Assembly: GCF_006175945.1 (NCBI RefSeq) | Contig: NZ_VAJL01000001.1 | Span: 4,349,001-4,413,000 of the forward strand | Reading direction: 5' to 3' | DNA length: 64,000 bases | From: Chryseobacterium mulctrae | Lineage (GTDB): Bacteria; Bacteroidota; Bacteroidia; Flavobacteriales; Weeksellaceae | Part shown: positions 36,792 to 46,362 of the stretch, piece by piece | How positions within the stretch are numbered: position 1 is the first letter of the stretch | Layout: every line of letters begins with the position of its first letter | The notes under the pieces: model-generated | What the model saw: only the letters and a program-made list of their open reading frames with translations | Database searches by the model: none | What the model was told of the DNA's origin: nothing | Position numbers and translations under genes: made by a program

Positions 36792-39700
36792 ATGAAAAAC
36801 TGGACTTTTAGGCAATGGAACACCCTTCTCGGATGGGTGACTTTCGTTATTGCATTTTTCACGTACTTATCAACGATAGAACCCAACTTTAGTTTTTGGG
36901 ATTGTGGTGAGTACATTTCTTCAGCAGTAAAATTAGAAGTAACGCACGCTCCCGGAGCTGCTTTATTTCAGATTGTGGGAGCCGTAGCTGCCATTTTTGC
37001 TTTAGGTAAAGGTGAAAATTACTCTATCGTGATCAACGCAATGTCGGCATTATTCAGCGCATTTACAATTTTGTTTCTGTTCTGGACGATTACTCACTTT
37101 GTGAGAAGACTACTTAACAAAGATTTTGAAGAAATCACAAAACACCAAGAGATTTCTATTCTTTTTGCAGGAGTTATTGGAGCTTTATGTTTCACCTTTT
37201 CTGATACGTTTTGGTTTTCAGCGGTGGAAGGTGAAGTGTACTCAATGGCATCGATGTTTATTGCGCTTTTAGTTTGGTTAATTACTAAATGGGAAAACGA
37301 ATATCTTGAGAAAGACAATGAAAGATGGATTATTTTAATTTTCTTTATTTTAGGACTTTCTGTGGGAGTTCACATGATGGGAATGCTTGCAATTCCTGCT
37401 GTTTGTTTGGTTTATTATGCAAGAAACTACCAATTTACCTGGAAGAATTTCATTTTTGCCAACCTGATTACTTTAGGAATTTTAATTATTGTATTTAAAA
37501 TTATTTTCCCTGTAATCATGTCATTATTCGGGAAATTAGAAATATTCTTTGTGAATGGTTTACGATTGCCTTTCCATTCAGGAACAATTGCTGGTTTTAT
37601 TATTATGGTAGCACTTTGCTATTTCTTTATAAAATATGCCAGACAAACGAAGAAAAATATTTTCCAAACGGTAGCTTTGTCTGTGGTTTATATGATGATC
37701 GGTTTCTCTTGTTGGATGGTAATTCCGATCAGAGCAAATGCAAATCCACCAATGAACCTTAATGATCCTGATACTGCAATCGGTATGCTAGATTATTACA
37801 ATAGAGAGCAATATGGAGACTGGCCTACAATTTACGGTCAGAACTATACTGCATTTTTGGATGCAAACGGAATTCAGAAAAACGAAGACGGTAGTTTTAA
37901 AACTAAAAAGACCGGAGATGTTTACGAGAAAGACGAAAAAACAGGAACTTACAGAAAAACAAGTGAGCGTTTCAATTATATTTTTGATAAGTCTCATGTA
38001 AGCTTAATGCCGAGAATGTTTAATGATGATAAAGATGTAATGTCAAATTACATTTCTATGTACGGCGCACCAGATTTTCAGTTTAATTATGCAAACGAAG
38101 ATGTTGCAGACAGCCCGGAAGCAAAACAGATTTTTGATGAACTGAGAGCTAAATATGAAGACGGATCTATTACTGCTTCAGATTATTTAAAAGTAAGACC
38201 TTATAATTTAATCACTGTTCAAAAGCCATCTTTGATGCAGAATATGGATTATTTTATTACGTTCCAAAACGGATATTATTTCTTAAGATATTTATTGTGG
38301 AATTATGCGGGGAGACAAAATGATCTTGAAGGAACAAGAGATACTACAAGAGGTAACTGGATTTCAGGAATTGCTCCACTTGATAATGCAATTTTAGGAA
38401 ATCAGGATGCAATGCCTGCGAAATATAAAAATGAAAGTACAGTTGCATTTTTCTTTTTACCATTATTATTAGGAATTTTAGGATGCTATTTCCAGTTCAG
38501 TAGAGATTTTGGAAGGTTCTATGCAATCTTATCTTTATTTGTTTTAACAAGTGTCGGGATTATTTTCTACACCGGAGTAAAACCTTTCGAGCCAAGAGAA
38601 AGAGATTATGCAATGGTGGGTTCGTTCTATGCTTTTGCCATTTGGATTGGTTTGGGAGCCGGAGCAATTCTCTGGTATTTACAGTCTAAAGTAAAATCAA
38701 ATGCAGCAAATATCGGTTTCGGAGTTATTTTGTTGGGTGTTCCATTTATGATGGGCTTCCAAAACTATAATGTACATGACAGAAGCAATAGATATACAGC
38801 GTATGATTATTCTTATTCAGTATTAAAATCATTACCAAAAGAAGATATTTTATTTGTTTATGGTGATAACGATACGTATCCGGTTTGGGCAATGCAGGAA
38901 ACTGAAAGATTCAGAGATGACGTAAAAGTAGTTAACTTTACTTTGCTTTCAACTCCTTGGAATATCGATCAGGTAAAGAGAAAAACGTACAATTCAAACC
39001 CAATTCCTAGTCAGCTTACTCACGAAGATTACAGAGACGGTGTGAATGACCAGATTTATCTGATGAAAAACAGCGATTGGAAAAATATTATTGCTAATCT
39101 TCAGGAAGGAGGAGCTCCGCAAAGTATGATTCAGCCTTTTGAAAAATATTTAGTTCAGGATTCTATGACTTTGAAAGAAGCAATGAATTTTATTAAAATG
39201 AAATCTCCTGAAAAAGATGAAGTTTTAAAAATGATTTTTGGAGAAGAGCGTTACGAAAAATACAATTTCCTTCCGGTAAGTAAATTTGTAATTCCTGTAA
39301 ACAAAGCTAATGCAGTAAAAGCAGGAATCATCAATGCTTCAGACCTTCCAAATGCAGTAGATCAGATTGTTGTTAATTATAAATCTGGAACTTTATACAA
39401 GAATAACCTGATGATGTTTGATATTTTGGCAAACTTCGATTGGAAACGTCCGATTAACTTCTCTTCAGGTGGAGTTTATGAAAGCGAAAACATTTTCTTC
39501 TTAGACGAATATCTTCAGTTTGACGGTTTCAGTTACAGATTGGTTCCGATTCATACACCAAGAAGTAGCGAGGGAGAAATGGGAAGAGTAGATGCAAACT
39601 CATTATATAATGTTGTGAAAAACTACAGATGGGGTAATTTCAAAAACTTGAAAGTTCATTTTGATGAAACAGCAACTTCAAACATTATGGCCTACAGAAG

Positions 39701-40277
39701 TTCTGCAAGTAGAGCAGCAGCTGCTTTGGCATTATCTGGTCAGAAAGCAAAAGCTTTAGAAATATTAGATATTGCTGCAAAGGAAATTCCTGCAGAAAAA
39801 TATAATGATCCTCGTTCTTTAAGCTCAATGGTTTACGGATATATCGTTGCCGGACAAGAAGAAAAAGGTCTGAAATTAGCCGAAGTTCTTAAAAAAGGAA
39901 TTTTTGAAGAATACGATTATTATTTATCTTTAAGCCCGTCTGAACAAGGATATGTAGGAAGACCGATGAGATCAAAACCAATGGAATATTCATTAGTTGT
40001 GACTTCAGTAACCGATGCTTACAAAAAAATAGGTCAGAAGGATAAAGCTTACAATTATCTTGTAAAATCTATTGAGCCGATTGATAAGAAATTTAATGTA
40101 TTCATTAAAGATCTTCAGCAAATGGGTAAAGAAAAAGCAATGAAAGAATCTGAAAATGTGCAGAAAATCACACCTTTTTATCAATATTTATTTGATGTGA
40201 TGGAACCATTCGATTCTACTTATGCTAAAGAAAAAGAAGATCAGATTACCACGGCGATCATCAAAGCAACTCAATAA
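36792..40277 (+). CDS. TMEM260/DUF2723-type membrane glycosyltransferase (GT117)
   Basis: The 1161-residue protein begins with about ten membrane helices carrying the DUF2723 signature FSFWDCGEYISSAVKLEVTHAPGAALFQIVG (about residues 33-63, with the Asp-Glu pair expected of GT-C enzymes). A large soluble C-terminal part follows, with FVYGDNDTYPVWAMQE near residue 690 and helical repeats toward the end. The family is related to protein O-mannosyltransferases and common in Bacteroidota, where it probably glycosylates exported proteins. A second membrane glycosyltransferase-like gene follows. Confidence 0.85.
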   Translation: MKNWTFRQWNTLLGWVTFVIAFFTYLSTIEPNFSFWDCGEYISSAVKLEVTHAPGAALFQIVGAVAAIFALGKGENYSIVINAMSALFSAFTILFLFWTITHFVRRLLNKDFEEITKHQEISILFAGVIGALCFTFSDTFWFSAVEGEVYSMASMFIALLVWLITKWENEYLEKDNERWIILIFFILGLSVGVHMMGMLAIPAVCLVYYARNYQFTWKNFIFANLITLGILIIVFKIIFPVIMSLFGKLEIFFVNGLRLPFHSGTIAGFIIMVALCYFFIKYARQTKKNIFQTVALSVVYMMIGFSCWMVIPIRANANPPMNLNDPDTAIGMLDYYNREQYGDWPTIYGQNYTAFLDANGIQKNEDGSFKTKKTGDVYEKDEKTGTYRKTSERFNYIFDKSHVSLMPRMFNDDKDVMSNYISMYGAPDFQFNYANEDVADSPEAKQIFDELRAKYEDGSITASDYLKVRPYNLITVQKPSLMQNMDYFITFQNGYYFLRYLLWNYAGRQNDLEGTRDTTRGNWISGIAPLDNAILGNQDAMPAKYKNESTVAFFFLPLLLGILGCYFQFSRDFGRFYAILSLFVLTSVGIIFYTGVKPFEPRERDYAMVGSFYAFAIWIGLGAGAILWYLQSKVKSNAANIGFGVILLGVPFMMGFQNYNVHDRSNRYTAYDYSYSVLKSLPKEDILFVYGDNDTYPVWAMQETERFRDDVKVVNFTLLSTPWNIDQVKRKTYNSNPIPSQLTHEDYRDGVNDQIYLMKNSDWKNIIANLQEGGAPQSMIQPFEKYLVQDSMTLKEAMNFIKMKSPEKDEVLKMIFGEERYEKYNFLPVSKFVIPVNKANAVKAGIINASDLPNAVDQIVVNYKSGTLYKNNLMMFDILANFDWKRPINFSSGGVYESENIFFLDEYLQFDGFSYRLVPIHTPRSSEGEMGRVDANSLYNVVKNYRWGNFKNLKVHFDETATSNIMAYRSSASRAAAALALSGQKAKALEILDIAAKEIPAEKYNDPRSLSSMVYGYIVAGQEEKGLKLAEVLKKGIFEEYDYYLSLSPSEQGYVGRPMRSKPMEYSLVVTSVTDAYKKIGQKDKAYNYLVKSIEPIDKKFNVFIKDLQQMGKEKAMKESENVQKITPFYQYLFDVMEPFDSTYAKEKEDQITTAIIKATQ

Positions 40278-40288
40278 AATAAATACTT

Positions 40289-40316
40289 AAAACGGAACTT
40301 CGGTTCCGTTTTTTTA
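40289..40316 (+). terminator. Terminator with TTCG tetraloop
   Basis: AAAACGGAAC (40289-40298) and GTTCCGTTTT (40303-40312) close a TTCG loop, followed by T. Confidence 0.88.
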
Positions 40317-40342
40317 TGTTTGATATTCCTGAAATTTAGGAT

Positions 40343-40350
40343 TATCTTTG
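40343..40350 (+). promoter_or_regulatory. Candidate -7 element of the 495-aa membrane gene
   Basis: TATCTTTG lies 18 bp before the ATG at 40369. Confidence 0.4.
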
Positions 40351-40368
40351 TGTAACTAAAAAAACGCA

Positions 40369-41856
40369 ATGGCTGAATCTCAAAATAAGAATCTCCCAAT
40401 CTACGCTGTATTTTTTGCAATTATTGCAAAGCTTTATTTTTTACTGACGCACCACATTCAGGAGGATGCATTTATCACTTGGCGGGTTGCTCAGAATTTA
40501 ATGGATTACGGAGTGATCGGTTTCAACGGAGCTACGAAAATTTCAGCATCTACAACGCATTTGTACGTTTTTGTGTCCTATATTTTTAATCTGATTTTCG
40601 GGAAAGAAAATTTTATAGAACCGTTGCTTATTTTTAATACGACGTTTTTTACAATAGGAAGTTTATTGTTGTCACATCTTTTGTTTAAAAACAATTGGCA
40701 TAAAGCAATTTTCATCTTTTTATTTGGAATTTTGCCGCCTTCAATAAAAATTTCAATTCTCGGAATGGAATACGGAATTCTGTTTTTCCTTGAAATGGCA
40801 TTGCTGTATTATGGTTTCAAAAAAGAGAAAAAATGGGCTTTTATTTTACTTCCCACATTCATATTATTTACCAGAATCGACACAGTTATTTTCCTCGGAA
40901 TTGTATTTTTAGTGGATGTTTTTTGGAATAAAAAAATCAGATGGAGTTATATTTTAGGTGGAATTTTGGGAGTTGCACTTTGTGTTTCTTTCAATTGGTT
41001 CTACTTCGGTGAATTGGTCAATAATACGATTGTTGCAAAGAAATTGGCGTATGATCAGATTTTTACTTTGCAACAAAATATAGAATATTTCAGATTAAAC
41101 TACGGGAACTTTTGGGGAATGTTGAAATTACCTGGAGATTTTAATCCGATTACGATTGTGATTGCGTTTTTTGAACTTCTTTGTTTTATTTATTTAATAA
41201 GACAGCGAGAAAAAAGAAACTATTTTCTTTGGATTATTTTTCTGTTTGCGTGGACAAAACAGATTGTTTTTCTTTCGCAAAAGAGCTTGTTCGATTGGTA
41301 TTATTGGGTTCCGCAGATTTTATTGTTCGTTCCGGTTTTAATTTTTGTTTTAGAACAGAAGGTAAAAAGAAACCTTTGGTTGACTTTATTAATTTTGATT
41401 TATATTTTACCAATGCTTGCTTTCCAAACCATACATTCTATTGCCACAGGAAATGGAGAATGGAACTACAGAAGATCAATCGGATTGTTTTTAAATATAT
41501 ATGAAAAAGATAAAAAACAGTGGATTTTATTAGAACCGGCTGGTTATGTTCCTTATTTTTCACATTTAAAAACGATTGACGAAGTAGGGTTGGTTGATAA
41601 GCAAATTCAGGAAGAAATTAAAAAAGATAAACCCAATTCTTGGATCAATACGGTGAAAAACAGAAAACCAAAATATATGCTTTCTTACAGAGATTTGTTT
41701 GAAGATAAAGATTCAGTATATTATAAAACAAATTACCGTGTTTTGAATGAATTCAGAATAAAAGATTATCTGAAAAGTGAATACCCAGTTTTAGAAAAAA
41801 TTTATAAACTGAAACCTTCAGGAACAGATTATAACTTATATGAAAAGGTAAAGTAA
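40369..41856 (+). CDS. GT-C-type polytopic membrane protein, probable glycosyltransferase
   Basis: The 495-residue protein has about ten to eleven membrane helices. The first lumenal loop has HHIQEDAFITWRVAQNL (about residues 28-44), where the Glu-Asp pair is in the place of the catalytic acid of GT-C glycosyltransferases that use polyprenyl-linked sugars. The C-terminal 100 residues are soluble (KTIDEVGLVDKQIQEEIKKDKP). The acceptor is not known. It has its own -7 element after a terminator and so is not co-transcribed with the DUF2723 gene. Confidence 0.65.
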   Translation: MAESQNKNLPIYAVFFAIIAKLYFLLTHHIQEDAFITWRVAQNLMDYGVIGFNGATKISASTTHLYVFVSYIFNLIFGKENFIEPLLIFNTTFFTIGSLLLSHLLFKNNWHKAIFIFLFGILPPSIKISILGMEYGILFFLEMALLYYGFKKEKKWAFILLPTFILFTRIDTVIFLGIVFLVDVFWNKKIRWSYILGGILGVALCVSFNWFYFGELVNNTIVAKKLAYDQIFTLQQNIEYFRLNYGNFWGMLKLPGDFNPITIVIAFFELLCFIYLIRQREKRNYFLWIIFLFAWTKQIVFLSQKSLFDWYYWVPQILLFVPVLIFVLEQKVKRNLWLTLLILIYILPMLAFQTIHSIATGNGEWNYRRSIGLFLNIYEKDKKQWILLEPAGYVPYFSHLKTIDEVGLVDKQIQEEIKKDKPNSWINTVKNRKPKYMLSYRDLFEDKDSVYYKTNYRVLNEFRIKDYLKSEYPVLEKIYKLKPSGTDYNLYEKVK

Positions 41857-41867
41857 TTTGTATTAAA

Positions 41868-41935
41868 GTAAAAAGTAAAAAGTAAAAAGTAAAAAGTAAA
41901 AAGTAAAAAGTAAAAAGTAAAAAGTAAAAAGTAAA
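41868..41935. repeat. Heptanucleotide tandem repeat (GTAAAAA)9
   Basis: Nine perfect GTAAAAA units run from 41868 to 41930, plus GTAAA. They begin 12 bp after the stop of the preceding membrane gene. Confidence 0.95.
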
Positions 41936-41940
41936 TTTGA

Positions 41941-41968
41941 CCCTAAACCCTAAACCCTAAACCCTAAA
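41941..41968. repeat. Heptanucleotide tandem repeat (CCCTAAA)4
   Basis: Four perfect CCCTAAA units end 3 bp before the DUF1697 start codon. The unit equals the plant-type telomere repeat, but the setting is plainly bacterial. Confidence 0.95.
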
Positions 41969-41971
41969 CTT

Positions 41972-42496
41972 ATGCAATACTGTGCTTTTCTCCGCGGCGT
42001 CAATGTAAAAGGAACCAATATGAAAATGGCGGAAGTCTGTCAAGTTTTCAAAAATTCAGGAATGGAAAATGTAAGTTCGGTTTTGGCTTCGGGAAATATT
42101 GTTTTCAGTTCAGATAAAAATACAGATAAGCTTAAGGCAATTCTCGAAAAAGCAATGTCTGAATATTTTAATTATGAAGCATTTCTGTTTGTAAAGACAG
42201 CAGAAGAAACAGAATTGTTTTGGACTAAAAATCCTTTTGAAAAGAAAGAAAATTTTCATACGTATGCATTTGTTGGAAACGAAAATGTAGCAAATATTCT
42301 AATGAATGAGTTTGAAAATGCTTCAAAATCTGAAAACGAAAAAGCAGAGATTGCAAGCAATATATTTTATTGGCAGGTTTCAAAAGGAAATACATTAGAT
42401 TCCAGCTTTGGAAAAGTTTTAGGTAAAAAAAGCCTGAAAGATCAGTTTACCAGCAGAAATATTAATACTTTTGAGAAGATTCTTAAGAAATTCTAA
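41972..42496 (+). CDS. DUF1697 family protein
   Basis: The 174-residue protein starts YCAFLRGVNVKGTNMKMAEVCQVFKNSGMENVSSVLASGNIVFSS, the hallmark of DUF1697, and ends RNINTFEKILKKF. The family has a ferredoxin-like fold and no assigned function. The gene begins 3 bp after the CCCTAAA array, so the whole leader is made of two 7-bp repeats and a promoter would have to lie within or before them. Confidence 0.88.
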   Translation: MQYCAFLRGVNVKGTNMKMAEVCQVFKNSGMENVSSVLASGNIVFSSDKNTDKLKAILEKAMSEYFNYEAFLFVKTAEETELFWTKNPFEKKENFHTYAFVGNENVANILMNEFENASKSENEKAEIASNIFYWQVSKGNTLDSSFGKVLGKKSLKDQFTSRNINTFEKILKKF

Positions 42497-42659
42497 TACT
42501 ATTTGTTGTCTTTGTGAGGAATGAAGCAATCTTTAACATTTTTCTCTTTTAAAGTAATTTTTAATCCCAAAAACCGTTTACAGGTTAAGTCTATAAATAA
42601 TTTCCAATTATAAAACTTTCTCAGTATTTTTACTGAACTTTTTAATTTAAATAAAAATA

Positions 42660-43469
42660 ATGATTCAACATTTAGATAACATACAGCACAAAGATTCAAA
42701 AAACTTTTTCTTAATTGCCGGTCCGTGTATTATTGAGGGCGAAGATATGGCATTAAGAATTGCTGAAAAAGTAATTGAGCTGACCAATAAATATAATATT
42801 CCTTATATTTTTAAAGGAAGTTTTAAGAAAGCAAACCGTAGTAGAGTAGATTCTTTCACAACAATTGGTGAAGAAAAATCTTTGGAAATCCTTAAAAAAG
42901 TAGGAGAGACTTTTAATATTCCTACCACAACAGATATTCACGAAAATGAGCACGCTGCTTTGGCTGCACAATATGTGGATGTTTTGCAGATTCCTGCATT
43001 TTTAGTTCGTCAAACCGATCTTTTGGTAGCTGCAGCTGAAACAGGAAAGTGCGTTACTTTAAAAAAAGGGCAGTTTCTTTCTCCGGAATCAATGAAGTTT
43101 GCCGTTCAGAAAATTACTGATTCAAATAATCAAAAAGTGGCAATCATAGAAAGAGGAAATTCTTTTGGATATACCGATTTAATCGTTGATTATAGAGGAA
43201 TTCCTACGATGAGAGAATATGCTCCGGTAATTTTAGATGTTACGCATTCTTTACAGCAGCCTAATCAAAGTTCAGGAGTTACAGGTGGAAGGCCAGATCT
43301 TATCGAAACGATTGCTAAAGCAGGAATTGTTGTTGGTGCAGACGGACTTTTTATAGAAACTCATCCAACTCCGGAAACAGCGCTTTCTGATGGAGCAAAC
43401 ATGCTAAGATTAGATTTATTGGAAGATTTATTACAAAAACTCACAAGAGTTAGAGAATCTATACTATAA
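42660..43469 (+). CDS. kdsA: 3-deoxy-8-phosphooctulonate synthase
   Basis: The 269-residue protein is KDO-8-phosphate synthase, which joins phosphoenolpyruvate and arabinose 5-phosphate in lipopolysaccharide core synthesis. LIAGPCIIEG, FKGSFKKANRSRVDSF, TTDIHE, LKKGQFLSP, ERGNSFGYTDLIVDYRGIP and DVTHSLQQPN are all present. The start is ATG at 42660. The TonB-dependent receptor gene follows 43 bp later, possibly in the same operon. Confidence 0.96.
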   Translation: MIQHLDNIQHKDSKNFFLIAGPCIIEGEDMALRIAEKVIELTNKYNIPYIFKGSFKKANRSRVDSFTTIGEEKSLEILKKVGETFNIPTTTDIHENEHAALAAQYVDVLQIPAFLVRQTDLLVAAAETGKCVTLKKGQFLSPESMKFAVQKITDSNNQKVAIIERGNSFGYTDLIVDYRGIPTMREYAPVILDVTHSLQQPNQSSGVTGGRPDLIETIAKAGIVVGADGLFIETHPTPETALSDGANMLRLDLLEDLLQKLTRVRESIL

Positions 43470-43512
43470 TTGTTAAAAAATACTTAATTTTAGAAATTAT
43501 AAATAATTCCTT

Positions 43513-45741
43513 TTGAAAAAACTAGTTTTACCACTAAGCCTTATGGTACCTGTCTTGGTATTCTCACAAGCAAGAAAAAGAGATACTACGACGACAAGGG
43601 TTTCCAATATTGAGGAAGTTGTTTTCCAGAAAAAAGTTACCGGGAGAACCAACGATGTTACTGCAGTAAGAATTTCAGCTAAAGATGCCAAAAATGTCGC
43701 AAGTATTTCTGGCGGTGTAGAGGGAATGCTAAAAACACTTCCGTCGGTAAATTCAAACACCGAGCTTTCTTCACAATACATGGTGCGTGGTGGAAACTAT
43801 GACGAAAACCTTATCTATATTAATGATATTGAAATTTACAGACCTTTTCTGATCAGAAATTCTCAGCAGGAAGGTTTAAGTATCATCAATCCGGATATGG
43901 TTTCTGCGGTTAACTTTTCTGCGGGAGGTTTTGAGCCGAGATATGGTGATAAAATGTCTTCTGCTTTAAATATTTATTATCGTGAACCTAAAAAGTTTGA
44001 ACTTTCCGGTGAAGCGAGTTTAATTGGCGGAAGATTAACCACAGGTTTTGTATCAGGAAAAGAAGATGAAAACGGAAACAAAAAATTTACGGCTTTATTT
44101 TCGGGAAGATACAGAAATACCAATCTGGTTCTGAATACTTTAAATGAAGACACCGATTTTAATCCAACATATTATGATTTTCAGTCGTATCTGAATTATC
44201 ATGTGAACAGCAAACTTTCACTTTCATTTATCGGATATTATTCTAAGAATGACTACGAAATGGTTCCTAAAGAAAGAAGCGTAGATTTTGGAACGATAAA
44301 TCAGCCGATTAACCTGTCTGTTTTTTATAATGGTAAAGAAAATGACCAGTATAAAAACATGATGGGTACGTTTTCTGTAAACTATAAACCGTCGGATAAA
44401 TGGAGATTTACGCTCGACAGTTTTTCTTATCAGAATCGTGAAAGAGAATATTATTCTATTGCATCAAGCTATATTCTGCAGACTTTTGATCCGATTACAG
44501 GAACTCCGATAACGTCTTATGATGTTGGCGGACAAATAGAGCATGCAAGAAATGATCTTTTTGTAAGAACGTATGGAACACAGTTCAGAACCCGTTTTTC
44601 ACCGAATGTAAATACCGATATTGAATTAGGATTTAAATATGAAAAAGAAAATCTTCAGGATTTAACCAACGAATGGAAATTGGTGGACTCTTCAGGTTAC
44701 AGTATTCCGCATCCGGTTGATGATCCTAGATTTCCAGATGCTTCAGATTTAGATTTATTTTACAGTATTTCAGGAGCAAATCACATTCAACCGACAAGAT
44801 TATCGGCTTATGCACAGTATTCTCAGAAGTTTTATTGGGGAGCAAGTAAAGTTTTGGTAAATGGAGGAGCAAGGGTTGCACACTGGAGTTTCAATGACGA
44901 AACCATTTTCTCGCCAAGAGCTCAGTTTGCAATAAAACCTGACTGGAATACAGAAATGTGGTTCAGACTTTCTGGAGGTGTTTATTATCAGGCTCCTTTT
45001 TATAAAGAAATTAAAGATCTGAATGGTAATTTTAATCCTAATATAAAATCTCAACGATCTATTCAGGCAATTTTAGCGAATGAAACTGAATTTGAGTTTG
45101 AAAACAGACCATTTAAGCTAACCACAGAATTATATTATAAAAAAATGGATAATGTAATTCCGTATTATATGGATAATGTTAGAATTCGTTATTCGGGTCA
45201 AAATAATGCTTCTGGTTACGCTTACGGAATTGATACAAGATTATTTGGTGAATTTGTTCCGGGTGTAGATTCTTGGCTTTCTGCAAGTTATGCAAGAGTT
45301 TTTGAAAATATTGACGGAAGAGGAAATATTCCGAGACCGACAGATCAGCGTTTCAGATTTGCAATGTTTTACCAGGATTATATGCCGAAATTTCCACAAA
45401 TGCGTGTAAATCTTACCCTAACATATGCGATGGGATTACCAAACGGAGCTCCGGTTTTCACAGATCCTTATCAGTATCAAAAAACCTTGCCTTCTTATAA
45501 AAGAGTAGATTTAGGACTTTCGTATGCATTTGTAGATGCTGAAGCAAAAAAACAAACCTATGGTTTCTTAAGTAATTTTGATGAACTAACTTTAGGAGTG
45601 CAGGTTTTCAACGCATTTAATATTAATAATACGATTGCCAATCAATGGATTACCGATGCAAATAGTAGTATCATGTATCCTGTTCCGGTACGTTTGACTG
45701 GAAGATTCTTTAATGTAAAGCTTGAATTTAAGCTTAAATAA
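43513..45741 (+). CDS. TonB-dependent outer-membrane receptor
   Basis: The 742-residue protein has a signal peptide and a plug domain with a TonB-receptor pattern (EGMLKTLPSVNSNTELSSQY, then RGGNYDENLIYINDIEIYRPF, about residues 77-117). A C-terminal beta barrel ends in an aromatic or basic strand (RLTGRFFNVKLEFKLK). It lacks the N-terminal carboxypeptidase-like domain common to many Bacteroidota receptors, and has no SusD partner, so it is not a typical polysaccharide-utilisation receptor. The start is a TTG at 43513; the first ATG would lose the signal peptide. The substrate is unknown. Confidence 0.85.
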   Translation: MKKLVLPLSLMVPVLVFSQARKRDTTTTRVSNIEEVVFQKKVTGRTNDVTAVRISAKDAKNVASISGGVEGMLKTLPSVNSNTELSSQYMVRGGNYDENLIYINDIEIYRPFLIRNSQQEGLSIINPDMVSAVNFSAGGFEPRYGDKMSSALNIYYREPKKFELSGEASLIGGRLTTGFVSGKEDENGNKKFTALFSGRYRNTNLVLNTLNEDTDFNPTYYDFQSYLNYHVNSKLSLSFIGYYSKNDYEMVPKERSVDFGTINQPINLSVFYNGKENDQYKNMMGTFSVNYKPSDKWRFTLDSFSYQNREREYYSIASSYILQTFDPITGTPITSYDVGGQIEHARNDLFVRTYGTQFRTRFSPNVNTDIELGFKYEKENLQDLTNEWKLVDSSGYSIPHPVDDPRFPDASDLDLFYSISGANHIQPTRLSAYAQYSQKFYWGASKVLVNGGARVAHWSFNDETIFSPRAQFAIKPDWNTEMWFRLSGGVYYQAPFYKEIKDLNGNFNPNIKSQRSIQAILANETEFEFENRPFKLTTELYYKKMDNVIPYYMDNVRIRYSGQNNASGYAYGIDTRLFGEFVPGVDSWLSASYARVFENIDGRGNIPRPTDQRFRFAMFYQDYMPKFPQMRVNLTLTYAMGLPNGAPVFTDPYQYQKTLPSYKRVDLGLSYAFVDAEAKKQTYGFLSNFDELTLGVQVFNAFNINNTIANQWITDANSSIMYPVPVRLTGRFFNVKLEFKLK

Positions 45742-45759
45742 AATATATAAAAGTTTTTT

Positions 45760-45824
45760 TGCCACGAATACACGAATTTTATATTTAAATTAATTTATTA
45801 AAAATGATTCGTGCATTCGTGGCA
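45760..45824. repeat. GCCACGAAT inverted-repeat element, copy 3
   Basis: TGCCACGAATACACGAAT (45760-45777) faces ATTCGTGCATTCGTGGCA (45807-45824) with one mismatch. It lies in the gap between the receptor and the DUF3347 gene. Confidence 0.85.
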
Positions 45825-45853
45825 TTTTAAAAACCATAATTTGTTAAATTAAA

Positions 45854-46327
45854 ATGAAAAAACATATCATCACTTTTCTGTTTTCAATATTTGCCGTTCT
45901 ATCTGTAACTGCACAATCGAAAACTAACCCTCAATTATCAAAACTATATCAGAATTACATTTCTGTAAAATCTGCTTTAGCTTCTGATGATTTTAAGAAA
46001 ACATCGGCTGCAGCCGGAGAATTTTTGAAAACAGTTTCATCAGTCAATTCAAAATCTTTAGATGCAAAGAAACTAAGCTCTTTAAAATCAGATGCAAAAA
46101 CAATTTCGTCAGCAAAAAATATCGATGCACAGAGAAAACCGTTTTACAGATTATCTGAAGTAATGATTGCCGTTGCTAAAGAAAATAAAATTTCTGATAA
46201 AACCATTTTTGTACAATATTGTCCGATGGCAGAAGGAAGCTGGTTGAGTAACGAAAAACAGATTGTAAATCCTTACTACGGAAGCTCAATGCTTAAATGC
46301 GGTTCCGTAAAATCTGAAATAAAATAA
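45854..46327 (+). CDS. DUF3347 domain exported protein
   Basis: The 157-residue protein has a signal peptide (ITFLFSIFAVLSVTAQ) and the DUF3347 block: YCPMAEGSWLSNEKQIVNPYYGSSMLKCG (about residues 122-150), with two Cys and a Met that could bind copper. DUF3347 also occurs in copper or heavy-metal efflux adaptors, so a metal-related periplasmic role is plausible. It ends at a convergent terminator. Confidence 0.82.
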   Translation: MKKHIITFLFSIFAVLSVTAQSKTNPQLSKLYQNYISVKSALASDDFKKTSAAAGEFLKTVSSVNSKSLDAKKLSSLKSDAKTISSAKNIDAQRKPFYRLSEVMIAVAKENKISDKTIFVQYCPMAEGSWLSNEKQIVNPYYGSSMLKCGSVKSEIK

Positions 46328-46333
46328 TAAATG

Positions 46334-46362
46334 AAAAGAAACTCAAATTGAGTTTCTTTTTT
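46334..46362. terminator. Bidirectional terminator between convergent genes
   Basis: AAAAGAAACTCAA (46334-46346) and its complement (46348-46360) are joined by a single base, with A and T runs at the ends. Confidence 0.8.

Noticed and set aside
41941..41968. Eukaryotic telomere or contamination from the CCCTAAA repeat
   Set aside because: Only four units occur, and the flanks are continuous bacterial genes; it is one of several heptamer arrays.
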